A stretch of DNA of 64,000 bases, taken from contig NZ_JACHWZ010000014.1 in NCBI RefSeq assembly GCF_014191725.1, forward strand, positions 1 through 64,000, in the 5' to 3' direction. The notes under the pieces were generated by a model. The model was not told where the DNA came from. It did not search any database and saw only the letters and a list, made by a program, of their open reading frames with translations. Positions 9,445 to 19,534 of the stretch are shown one piece after another. The translations under genes were made by a program, and so were the position numbers. Each line of letters opens with the position of its first letter. Within the stretch, counting starts at the first letter, position 1. This stretch comes from Microbulbifer rhizosphaerae. Lineage in GTDB: Bacteria > Pseudomonadota > Gammaproteobacteria > Pseudomonadales > Cellvibrionaceae.

Positions 9445-9867
9445 ATGCTCTGGGTCAAAGCCTTCCACCTGGTCGCCGTCGTCTGCTGGTTCGCCGCGCT
9501 CTTCTACCTGCCGCGCCTGTTCGTGTACCACAAGGACGCCACCGATGCGGTCAGCCGCGACCGCTTTTGCATTATGGAGCGCAGGCTCTACCGCGGCATC
9601 GCCACACCGTCGATGATCGCCACCCTGGCGCTGGGCATCTGGCTGCTGAGCTTCAACTGGGACTACTACAAGAGCGCCGGCTGGCTGCACGCCAAGCTGG
9701 TGTTCGTGCTGCTGCTGATCGGTTACCACCACGCCTGCGGCGTCTATGTGCGCCGGTTTGCCGCCGGCACCGTCACCCGCAGCGGGCGCTACTTCCGGGT
9801 CTTCAACGAGCTGCCGGTGATCGCACTGGTGGCCATCGCAATACTGGCGATAGTGAAACCCTTCTAG
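9445..9867 (+). CDS. hemJ: Protoporphyrinogen IX oxidase HemJ
   Basis: Penultimate step of heme synthesis, oxidising protoporphyrinogen IX at the inner membrane. The 140-residue protein has four hydrophobic segments and the residues known to matter in the family: histidine H8 (KAFHLVAV) and lysine K84 (LHAKLVFV). Length is typical. AGGATC precedes the ATG. hemL and hemB lie within 5 kb, so three heme-pathway genes are loosely grouped, though with unrelated genes between them. Confidence 0.92.
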   Translation: MLWVKAFHLVAVVCWFAALFYLPRLFVYHKDATDAVSRDRFCIMERRLYRGIATPSMIATLALGIWLLSFNWDYYKSAGWLHAKLVFVLLLIGYHHACGVYVRRFAAGTVTRSGRYFRVFNELPVIALVAIAILAIVKPF

Positions 9868-9870
9868 CTA

Positions 9871-9892
9871 GGCGGATACCGTTTTATCCGCC
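9871..9892 (+). terminator. Hairpin after hemJ
   Basis: GGCGGATA (9871-9878) pairs with TATCCGCC (9885-9892) around a 6-nt loop directly after the hemJ stop. No T run follows, so termination strength is uncertain; it may only protect the 3' end. Confidence 0.4.
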
Positions 9893-9967
9893 GGCTGCGA
9901 CGAGTGCGGGCGGCCAGGGCCGCCGGGCTGCTAGAATTATCCAACCAGCAGCTACCCGCGAAGCGAC

Positions 9968-10756
9968 ATGGACACATCCCAACCCATCGTCCTGACAGTA
10001 ACCCACCACGACCCCAGCGGCAGTGCCGGACTCACCGCAGATACAGAGACCGCAGTGAGCCTCGGCTGCCACATCACCTCGGTGGTCTCCGCGATCAGTG
10101 TGGGGGATACCCGGGAATTACTGGGCGTCGCGCCAGTGGACGACAGTCTGCTGGTGGAACAGGCCCGTGCGATCCTGGAGGATATGCCGATTGCAGCGAT
10201 CAAGATCGGCTACCTCGGCTCAGTGGAAAACGTGCGCGCGCTGCACAGCGTGCTGCGGGATTACCCCCAGATCCCCGTGATAATCGACCCGGACGCCACC
10301 CTGGCGGACAAGGAGAGCCTGCTGGCGCCGCCGCTGTGGGAGGCCGCCAGCTCCCTGCTGCTGCCCTACGCCACCATGGTCTGCCCCAACCGCCGCGAAG
10401 CCCGCGCCATGGCGGTGGAGGCGGATGTGTTCGACGCCATGGCCCAGGAACTGCTGGAGAGCGGCTGTCGCTACCTGCTGCTCACCGGCGTGCCCGCCTG
10501 CGACAAACAGCTGGAAAACCGCCTCTACGACGAGCGCGGCCTGGTGCGCCAGTTCCACTGGAAGCAACTGCCCCCCGCCGCCTATGGCTCCTGCGGCACC
10601 CTGGCCACCGCCATCGCCTGTCATATCGCCCACGGCCTCACAGTGATCGAAGCCGTCAGCCGCAGCCAGCAGTTCACCTGGAACGCCATCGCCGACAGCC
10701 GCCGGCTGGGCATGGGGCGGCCGATACCGAATCGGTTGTTCTGGACCAAGCGCTAA
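9968..10756 (+). CDS. ThiD-like hydroxymethylpyrimidine kinase homologue
   Basis: A 262-residue ribokinase-fold protein related to HMP/HMP-phosphate kinase of thiamine synthesis. HDPSGSAGLTADTET (14-28) corresponds to the ThiD substrate loop. The C-terminal GSCGTLATAIA (about 206-216) replaces the usual GTGCTLS, so the anion-hole cysteine is displaced by one position and glycine takes its place. In Pseudomonas a ThiD-like gene and thiE precede hemL; here thiE is absent. The protein may be an active variant, may use another substrate, or may be decaying. I do not assign thiD outright. Confidence 0.75.
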   Translation: MDTSQPIVLTVTHHDPSGSAGLTADTETAVSLGCHITSVVSAISVGDTRELLGVAPVDDSLLVEQARAILEDMPIAAIKIGYLGSVENVRALHSVLRDYPQIPVIIDPDATLADKESLLAPPLWEAASSLLLPYATMVCPNRREARAMAVEADVFDAMAQELLESGCRYLLLTGVPACDKQLENRLYDERGLVRQFHWKQLPPAAYGSCGTLATAIACHIAHGLTVIEAVSRSQQFTWNAIADSRRLGMGRPIPNRLFWTKR

Positions 10757-10892
10757 CTTCCATTTCCCTGTAGCAGGCGCTGTGGCGGCTCTGCTACCGA
10801 GCCCAGACCGAGCCCCGGATTGTGGAGGCGCTCCAGGCCCGCGATAATAGCCCACCAAAACCCAAACCTCCCCCAATACCCTAAAGAGCCCT

Positions 10893-12179
10893 ATGAGCAA
10901 ATCCGAGCAACTCTTTTCCCAAGCCCAACAATTCATCCCCGGCGGCGTCAACTCGCCAGTGCGCGCCTTCCGCGCGGTGGGCGGTACGCCGCTCTTTATC
11001 GAGCGCGCCGAGGGTGCCTACCTCTTCGACGCAGACGGTGTGCGCTATATCGACTATGTGCAGTCCTGGGGTCCCATGGTGCTGGGCCACGCGCACCCGC
11101 GGGTAATCGAGGCGGTGATTGAGCGGGCACGCTCCGGACTCAGCTTCGGCGCGCCCACGGAACTGGAAACCCAACTGGCAGAAGAACTCTGCCGCCTGTG
11201 GCCCGGGCTGGACCTGGTGCGCTTCGTCAACTCCGGCACCGAGGCCACCATGAGCGCCATTCGCCTGGCGCGGGGCTTTACCGGGCGCGACAAGATCGTC
11301 AAATTCGAGGGCTGCTACCACGGCCACTCCGATTCGCTGCTGGTGAAGGCCGGCTCCGGCGCACTGACCATGGGCGTGCCCTCCTCCCCCGGCGTGCCTG
11401 CGGCGCTCGCCGACCACACCATCACCCTGAGCTACAATGACGCGGACGCAGTGCGCGACTGCTTCGCAAAGATGGGCAATGAAATCGCCTGTGTGATCGT
11501 CGAACCGGTGGCCGGCAATATGAACTGCGTGCCGCCGCTGCCAGGCTTCCTGGAAACCCTGCGCGAGGTCTGCGACCGCAGCGGCGCGCTGCTGATTATC
11601 GACGAGGTAATGACCGGATTCCGGGTGAGCCTCACCGGCGCCCAGGGCTACTACGGCGTGCGCGCGGACCTCACCACCCTGGGCAAGGTGATCGGCGGCG
11701 GCATGCCGGTGGGGGCCTTTGGCGGCCGGCGCGAGGTGATGGAACAGATCGCTCCACTGGGCCCCGTCTACCAAGCCGGCACTCTGTCCGGCAATCCAGT
11801 GGCCATGGCCGCGGGGTTGGAAACCCTGAAACTGATCCAGGAGCCCGGCCTCTACGGGCGGCTCGCGGAAAAAACCGACCGCCTGGTGGAGGGGGTACTG
11901 GACGCGGCGAAAGAAGCAGGCATTCCGCTGACTGCCAACAAAGTCGGCAGCATGTTCGGTTTCTTCTTTACCGAAGAGGCGCAGGTGAGCAACTACCAGC
12001 AGGTGATGGCCTGCGACAACCAACGCTTCAACCGCTTCTTCCACGGCATGTTGGAACAGGGCGTCTATCTTGCACCCGCCTCTTACGAGGCGGGTTTTAT
12101 GTCCGCGGCGCACAGCGACGAGGATATCGACCGCACCATCGCCGCCGCACAAAAGGTGTTTGCCGAACTGGCCGACTGA
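10893..12179 (+). CDS. hemL: Glutamate-1-semialdehyde 2,1-aminomutase
   Basis: PLP enzyme that converts glutamate-1-semialdehyde to 5-aminolevulinate in the C5 heme pathway. The 428 residues show the N-terminal [11 protein letters not shown] segment, the PLP-binding [16 protein letters not shown] region and the Schiff-base lysine K265 in [17 protein letters not shown]. Length and lysine number equal those of E. coli HemL. AAAGAG lies upstream of the ATG. The upstream 130 bp hold an imperfect TAGCAG/CTGCTA hairpin. Confidence 0.97.
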   Translation: MSKSEQLFSQAQQFIPGGVNSPVRAFRAVGGTPLFIERAEGAYLFDADGVRYIDYVQSWGPMVLGHAHPRVIEAVIERARSGLSFGAPTELETQLAEELCRLWPGLDLVRFVNSGTEATMSAIRLARGFTGRDKIVKFEGCYHGHSDSLLVKAGSGALTMGVPSSPGVPAALADHTITLSYNDADAVRDCFAKMGNEIACVIVEPVAGNMNCVPPLPGFLETLREVCDRSGALLIIDEVMTGFRVSLTGAQGYYGVRADLTTLGKVIGGGMPVGAFGGRREVMEQIAPLGPVYQAGTLSGNPVAMAAGLETLKLIQEPGLYGRLAEKTDRLVEGVLDAAKEAGIPLTANKVGSMFGFFFTEEAQVSNYQQVMACDNQRFNRFFHGMLEQGVYLAPASYEAGFMSAAHSDEDIDRTIAAAQKVFAELAD

Positions 12180-12240
12180 TCCTGCGGCGGACTCTGACTG
12201 TGTAGGATGGGCAAAGCGTAGCTACGTTCCATCGCAAGGG

Positions 12241-12301
12241 TTGTATTCGGGTCCGTTGTGGCTATGATAAATGTATACATTTTTAATTGAGTATACATTT
12301 T
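12241..12301 (+). promoter_or_regulatory. benE promoter with a double GntR-type palindrome
   Basis: TTGTAT (12241-12246), a 16-bp spacer and TATGAT (12263-12268) form a promoter. A perfect palindrome AAATGTATACATTT (12269-12282) covers the expected start site, and a second GTATAC core (12291-12296) lies 18 bp on, just before the start codon. GTATAC-centred palindromes are typical of FCD-type GntR regulators such as the one encoded downstream, so I infer autoregulation of this operon. Confidence 0.6.
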
Positions 12302-13472
12302 GTCCCACTCCCTCCGTTCCGATATCGGCCTGTCCGCGATCAGCGCCGGCTTCGTCGCCGTGCTGGTGGGATTCGCCAGCTCCGTGGCCATCGTCTTCCA
12401 GGCCGCCCAGGCAGCGGGGGCGACTGAAGAGATGATGGTGTCCTGGATCGGTGCCCTGGGCCTGGGTATGGGGCTCACCTGCATCGCCTTCTCCTGGTAT
12501 TACAAGGCGCCGGTGATTACCGCCTGGTCCACGCCCGGCGCCGCCCTGCTCGCCACCAGCCTGGTGGGCATCCCCATGGCGGAGGCGGTCGGCGCCTTTC
12601 TGTTCAGCGCTCTGCTCACCCTGCTGCTGGGACTGTCCGGCAGCTTCGAAAAGCTGATGAGCAAAGTCCCCATGCCCATTGCCAGCGCCATGCTCGCGGG
12701 AATCCTGGTGCAGTTCGGCCTGTCGGTGTTCACCTCAATGCAGACCCAGCCGGCGCTGGTGGGCATTATGCTGGCCTGCTACCTGGCCGGCCGGCGCTGG
12801 CTCCCCCGCTACGCGATTATCCTGGTGCTGGCAGCGGGCTTCGGGGCCAGTTGGCTGCTGGGCCTGATCCACTTCGAACAGCTGCACTGGACGCTCGGCA
12901 AGCCGGTGTGGGTATCCCCCGAGTTCCGCTGGTCCACCCTCATCGGTGTCGGCCTGCCACTGTTTATTGTCACCATGACCTCGCAGAATATCCCCGGCGT
13001 CGCCACCCTGCAGGCCAGCGGCTACGGCGACGTGCCCATCTCGCCGGTGATCAGCGGCACCGGCCTGACCTCGCTGCTGCTGACCCCTTTCGGCGGCTTC
13101 GCGTTCAATCTCGCTGCCATCACCGCCGCCATCTGCACCGGACCGGAGGCCCACCCGGACCCGGCCAAACGCTACACCGCCGGCATCGCCGCCGGGGTTT
13201 TCTACCTGCTGGCCGGACTCTGCGGCGCCAGCGTGGTGGCGTTATTCAGTGCCTTTCCCGAGGCTTTGGTGGCCAGCCTCGCCGGCCTGGCGCTGATCGG
13301 CACCATCGGCGCTAGCCTGTCGGTTGCCACCGGGGACGAGCACAGCCGGGAAGCCGCACTGATCACGTTTTTGATCACCGCCTCCGGGATATCCTTCTGG
13401 GGCATAGGCGCCGCCTTCTGGGGCCTGGCGGGCGGCATGCTGGCCTATCGGCTGTTCGAAAGAGGCAGATAA
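12300..13472 (+). CDS. benE: BenE family benzoate/H+ symporter-like transporter
   Basis: A 390-residue inner-membrane protein with about 12 hydrophobic segments and BenE family features (WSTPGAALL, SGTGLTSLLLTPFGGFAFNLAAITAAICTG split over two lines of the family alignment). Family members import benzoate or other aromatic acids, but no aromatic catabolic genes are visible here, so the substrate is open. It appears to start at TTG 12300 with only a weak GAG upstream, because the operator occupies the leader. The GntR gene begins right after its stop codon. Confidence 0.8.
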   Translation: MSHSLRSDIGLSAISAGFVAVLVGFASSVAIVFQAAQAAGATEEMMVSWIGALGLGMGLTCIAFSWYYKAPVITAWSTPGAALLATSLVGIPMAEAVGAFLFSALLTLLLGLSGSFEKLMSKVPMPIASAMLAGILVQFGLSVFTSMQTQPALVGIMLACYLAGRRWLPRYAIILVLAAGFGASWLLGLIHFEQLHWTLGKPVWVSPEFRWSTLIGVGLPLFIVTMTSQNIPGVATLQASGYGDVPISPVISGTGLTSLLLTPFGGFAFNLAAITAAICTGPEAHPDPAKRYTAGIAAGVFYLLAGLCGASVVALFSAFPEALVASLAGLALIGTIGASLSVATGDEHSREAALITFLITASGISFWGIGAAFWGLAGGMLAYRLFERGR

Positions 13473-15491
<2,019 letters not shown>

Positions 15492-15522
15492 CGCTACCCC
15501 CGCTCGGCTGGCCCCGGCGCAA

Positions 15523-18231
15523 TCAGGGCCACTGTTCCTCTTCCTCCGGCGGCCAGGGCTCGTCCTCTTCCACCGGCGGCCAAGGCTCGGCCTCTTCCAC
15601 CGGGGCGCCCGGCTGCTGGCTGTGGCGCAATTCCTCTTCGCGGCGCAGGCGCTCCTCAAGGATACGCCGCTCCTCTTCCGCGCGGCGCTCCTCTTCCAGG
15701 TGGAGCTCCTCCTGCCGCAGGCGCTCCTCCTCCAGGCGCTCTAGCTGCTCCTCCTCAGTGCCCGGCATATCCAGGGGTTCCTCCTCCTCCGGCCACTGCA
15801 TTTCGTCGTCGCCGCGCAGCTGTTCCCGCAACTGGCGCTCGCGCTCTTCACGAAGCTGCTGCTCCCGCGGATCTATTCCCCAGCCGGGTGTCATTTCTTC
15901 CCGAGGTGCTGCCTCCCCCTCCTCATGGCCGAACAGGTCGCGGAACCAGCGCCAGCGGTCGCGGCCGACACATTCGGGAGCTGGCTCCAACTGGGTCTCA
16001 TAGGAAAAGGGCAGCTCGATACCCCCCTGGCAGTAGCGCGGGTCCATGTACTGCCCCCGGGCATTCACCGACTTGAACTCCACCCCCCGCGGCGGCTCGA
16101 TACGGCCGTGGCGGTGGGGCAACTGGCGCATAATCTCCGTCCAGATGGTGAGCGCACCGGTGGCACCGGTGAGGCTGGTGCGCTCGTTGTCGTCGCGGCC
16201 GAGCCAGACCACCGCGGTGACGCCGGGGGAGAAGCCCGCGAACCAGCTGTCGCGGTAGTCGTTGGTGGTGCCGGTCTTGCCGGCGAAGGGGACACTGCTC
16301 GGCAACCGCCGGTAGGCGCTCTTGCCGGTGCCCTCGCGCATCACCTGTTCGAGACCGTAGCGCAGCAGGTAGGCGGGCACCGGGTCCACGCCGCGGTTGG
16401 TGCGGCGGCGGAAATGCTGCACCTGTTCACCTTCGGCATCGGACACCGCCAGCAGGGTGCGGGGCTCCACGTGTTCACCGCCGTTGGCGATGGTCTGGTA
16501 CATGCCCGCGACTTCGAACGGAGTCAGTTCCACTGCGCCCAAAAACAGCGAGGGCACCCGCGGCAGGTTCGCCTGCACCCCCAGGCGACGGATGGTCTGG
16601 CGCACGTTTTCCAACCCCAGGTCCAGGCCCAGGCGCGCGGTGGCCTGGTTATAGGAGTTTGCAAGCGCCACGTAGAGAGGCACCTGCCCGTGACTGCGGT
16701 TGCTGAAGTTGGCCGGCATCCACACCTTGCCGTTGTCGCCCTCGACACGTATGGGCGCGTCCTCGATCAGGGTGGCCAGGTTGTAGCGGTGCGGGCGTTC
16801 CAGGGCGGTGAGGTACACCGCCGGCTTGATCAGAGACCCCACCTGGCGCCGGGCCTCCAGAGCGCGGTTGAAGCCCGGGTAGTTGGGGCGGCGGTCGCCC
16901 ACCATGGCCAGCACGTCGCCACTGTAGCTGTCCAGCAGCACGGTGGCAGCCTGCAGGGAGTCCGCCTGGATACCGCGATCTTTCTCCAGCCTCTCAGCTC
17001 CCCCGCTCACTGCATCCTCGGCCAGCTTCTGCACCGAGGGCGCGAGGGTGGTATAGACCCTCAGGCCGGCGGTGCGCAGTTCCTCGTAGGAGTAGTAGGG
17101 GCGCATCTCTTCCAGCAGGCGTTCGGTAAACGCGGGATAGGGATTCTGCGCAGAGGCGCCGGCGGTTGCCACTCCCAGGGGTTCGGCGGTGTAGGTCTTG
17201 TGTTCCCCGGCGGAGATCAGCCCCTCCTCCAACATCACGTCCAGCACGGTGTTGCGCCGTTCCAGGGCCCGCTCCGGATTGCGCCAGGGGTTATAGTAGG
17301 AAGCGCCCTTGGCCAAGCCTACCAACAGGGCTATCTCGTGCGGCTCCAGGGTGTCCAGCGGCTTCTGGAAATAGAACTCGGAGGCCAACCCGAAACCGTA
17401 GATGGCGCGGCTGCCCTGCTGGCCCAGCCACACTTCGTTGACGTACTCCTGCAGTATGTAGGGCTTGTCGTAATGCAGTTCGATCAGTATTGCCATCAGC
17501 GCTTCATTGAACTTGCGCCAGAGGCTGGGATCGTGGTCGAAGAAGATATTCTTCACCAGCTGCTGGGTGATGGTGCTGCCGCCCTGAACTACCCTGCCGG
17601 CCTTTACGTTGGCCACCATGGCGCGGGCTATACCCCGCGGCGAGACACCGAAGTGATGTACGAAATCCTTGTCCTCCACCGCGATCAGGGTGGCCCCGAG
17701 CAGCGGCGGGATATCCGCGAAGCGCACCGGGGTGCGGTCGTCGCCGCCCCCCAGCAGGGTGCCGATGGGCGCCGCATCCAGGCGGAACTGTTTCAGCCGC
17801 TCTCCGTTTTCCCCGCGCAGGTTGCTGAGCTCGTCATTGCGCAGGCGGAAGCTGACCTGGGCCGCCGGCTCTCGCTCATCCGCATGCACGAAATCCCGCC
17901 GCCATACCCGGTAGTCCATGCCTTCGCGGGACCACTGGCCGGGTTCGCTCAGCTGGTCCTTTTCCCGGTAGTTGAGCGCCTCGAACTCTGTCACCAGTTC
18001 GTCCGGGCGCATCACCATGCCCTCTTTCAATATCAGCGGGCGCGCGAACACCCGCGCGGGCAGCTGATACTGGCGGCTATCCAGCCGCTCGCGCAGCTGG
18101 ACGTCGAGGAACACCATATAGCCCGCGAGCACCAGCGCGCCCACCAGCCCCAGGAGGCCCAGGCGGACCATCCAGCGGCGAAATCTTCCGGGTTTGGACG
18201 CTTTGCTGCGCCGGCGCTTTGTGGATGCCAT
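15523..18231 (-). CDS. mrcB: Penicillin-binding protein 1B (bifunctional glycosyltransferase/transpeptidase)
   Basis: Class A PBP that polymerises and cross-links peptidoglycan at the inner membrane. Among 902 residues: basic tail, membrane helix (about 22-42), UB2H-like region, GT51 domain (EDKDFVHHFGVSPRGI, GGSTITQQLVKN), and transpeptidase with SLIK near 468, SYN and KTGTT near 653. After about residue 780 comes a Glu/Arg-rich tail of roughly 100 residues ending in repeated EPWPP segments. This is longer than E. coli PBP1b, about 844 residues. The truncated rhomboid follows on the same strand. Confidence 0.95.
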   Translation of the reverse strand: MASTKRRRSKASKPGRFRRWMVRLGLLGLVGALVLAGYMVFLDVQLRERLDSRQYQLPARVFARPLILKEGMVMRPDELVTEFEALNYREKDQLSEPGQWSREGMDYRVWRRDFVHADEREPAAQVSFRLRNDELSNLRGENGERLKQFRLDAAPIGTLLGGGDDRTPVRFADIPPLLGATLIAVEDKDFVHHFGVSPRGIARAMVANVKAGRVVQGGSTITQQLVKNIFFDHDPSLWRKFNEALMAILIELHYDKPYILQEYVNEVWLGQQGSRAIYGFGLASEFYFQKPLDTLEPHEIALLVGLAKGASYYNPWRNPERALERRNTVLDVMLEEGLISAGEHKTYTAEPLGVATAGASAQNPYPAFTERLLEEMRPYYSYEELRTAGLRVYTTLAPSVQKLAEDAVSGGAERLEKDRGIQADSLQAATVLLDSYSGDVLAMVGDRRPNYPGFNRALEARRQVGSLIKPAVYLTALERPHRYNLATLIEDAPIRVEGDNGKVWMPANFSNRSHGQVPLYVALANSYNQATARLGLDLGLENVRQTIRRLGVQANLPRVPSLFLGAVELTPFEVAGMYQTIANGGEHVEPRTLLAVSDAEGEQVQHFRRRTNRGVDPVPAYLLRYGLEQVMREGTGKSAYRRLPSSVPFAGKTGTTNDYRDSWFAGFSPGVTAVVWLGRDDNERTSLTGATGALTIWTEIMRQLPHRHGRIEPPRGVEFKSVNARGQYMDPRYCQGGIELPFSYETQLEPAPECVGRDRWRWFRDLFGHEEGEAAPREEMTPGWGIDPREQQLREERERQLREQLRGDDEMQWPEEEEPLDMPGTEEEQLERLEEERLRQEELHLEEERRAEEERRILEERLRREEELRHSQQPGAPVEEAEPWPPVEEDEPWPPEEEEQWP

Positions 18232-18393
18232 ATATTAAGGAAATACCAGACTTATCAAATGAACTATAGATAGGAGGCTTGCCGATTGGTTCACCGGCGC
18301 CTTTTATAAGGCTTGAGAGCAAACTGTCAATTGTTGCACTCGACCGGCGGGCCGCCATAATGCGCCTTTTGAAAGAAAATCCCAGGGGAAAGC

Positions 18394-19413
18394 ATGCATC
18401 AGTACGATCTCTACGGCATCGGCGCCGCCTTGCTCGACACGGAAATCGAAGTCTCGGACCGCGACCTGGAGACTCTGGGGGTCGAAAAGGGGGTGATGTC
18501 TCTGGTGGACGACACCCGCCAACGCCAGTTGGTGGACGACCTTACCGACCACCTGGTGGCCGCCAGCCGCGCCTGCGGAGGCTCCGGCGCCAATACCGTG
18601 ATCGCCGCCAGCTACTTCGGCCTGCGCACCTTCTATTCCTGCAAGGTGGCGTCGGACGACAACGGCGACTTCTACCTGGCCAACCTGGATGCCGCCGGGG
18701 TGGGTTATCCGCGGGTACTGGAAAGTGCCGATGGCGGTACCACTGGCAAGTGCCTGGTGTTGATCACGCCGGACGCCGAGCGCAGTATGAACACCTTCCT
18801 GGGCATCAGTGAGCGGCTGTCGGTGGCCGAAGTGGACAGCACTGCCCTGGCCGCTTCCCGCTGGGCCTATATCGAGGGCTACCTGGTGTCCTCCGACACC
18901 GGCCGCGCCGCCGCCATCGCCCTGCGCGAGCAGGCGGAGGCCGCGGGGGTCAAAACCGCCCTCAGCCTCTCGGACCCGGCGATGGTGCACCTGTTCCGCG
19001 ACGGCCTGGGGACGATGATCGGCGGCGGTGTCGACCTGCTGTTCTGCAACCGAGATGAGGCCCTGGGCTTCACCGGTACCGACTCGGTGGAGAGCGCCGC
19101 GCTGGCCCTGCGCGAGCACTGCCGCAGTTTCGCCATCACCCTGGGCGCCGAGGGTGCCCTGCTGTGGGACGGCGGGCAGCAGTACCGGGTGTCGTCTCCG
19201 AAAGTACATGCGGTGGACACCAATGGCGCCGGGGATATGTTTGCAGGGGCTTTTCTCTATGGTCTTAACCGGGACATGCCCTTCGCCGAGGCGGGCGAAC
19301 TGGCCTGCCGCGCGGCGGCCCGGGTGGTGAGCCAGTATGGGCCGCGCCTGCGGCCGGAACAGCACGGGGAGCTGCTGAATGCGGAATGCGGAATGCGGAA
19401 TGCGGAATATTGA
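18394..19413 (+). CDS. PfkB family carbohydrate/nucleoside kinase (adenosine kinase-like)
   Basis: A 339-residue ribokinase-fold kinase. It has the N-terminal GGSGANTVIAASYFG motif (about 61-75) and the C-terminal DTNGAGDMFAGAFLYGL anion-hole motif with catalytic aspartate. The sequence is closest to the adenosine-kinase-like subgroup common beside core genes in gammaproteobacteria; the substrate is not proven. AGGGGAAAGC precedes the ATG. The last residues (NAECGMRNAEY) are encoded by GAATGCG tandem repeats, so the natural C-terminus is probably around residue 327. It converges on the EAL gene. Confidence 0.88.
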   Translation: MHQYDLYGIGAALLDTEIEVSDRDLETLGVEKGVMSLVDDTRQRQLVDDLTDHLVAASRACGGSGANTVIAASYFGLRTFYSCKVASDDNGDFYLANLDAAGVGYPRVLESADGGTTGKCLVLITPDAERSMNTFLGISERLSVAEVDSTALAASRWAYIEGYLVSSDTGRAAAIALREQAEAAGVKTALSLSDPAMVHLFRDGLGTMIGGGVDLLFCNRDEALGFTGTDSVESAALALREHCRSFAITLGAEGALLWDGGQQYRVSSPKVHAVDTNGAGDMFAGAFLYGLNRDMPFAEAGELACRAAARVVSQYGPRLRPEQHGELLNAECGMRNAEY

Positions 19414-19534
19414 ATCGTATCGCGGAGAGACACTCCGCATTCCGCATGGACTTGCGCCATCCCCGGCGCTCGCCCTCGGGCACCTTCGGTGTCCAAACCT
19501 GCTCCCGGCAGGTTAGTCATCATTCCGCATTGTT
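19377..19534. repeat. GAATGCG tandem repeats and inverted AATGCGGAATGA copies
   Basis: Four tandem GAATGCG units (19377-19404) end the PfkB gene. An inverse copy (CCGCATTCCGCAT, about 19435-19447) and another (TCATTCCGCATT, 19520-19531) end the EAL gene. The same motif forms a hairpin at 35697-35747. Between convergent genes it could fold as a terminator. Confidence 0.75.

Noticed and set aside
15925..18273. Very long open frame antisense to mrcB
   Set aside because: It mirrors a clear PBP1b gene in a GC-rich genome, has no recognisable domain and a His/Gln/Gly-rich translation typical of antisense frames.
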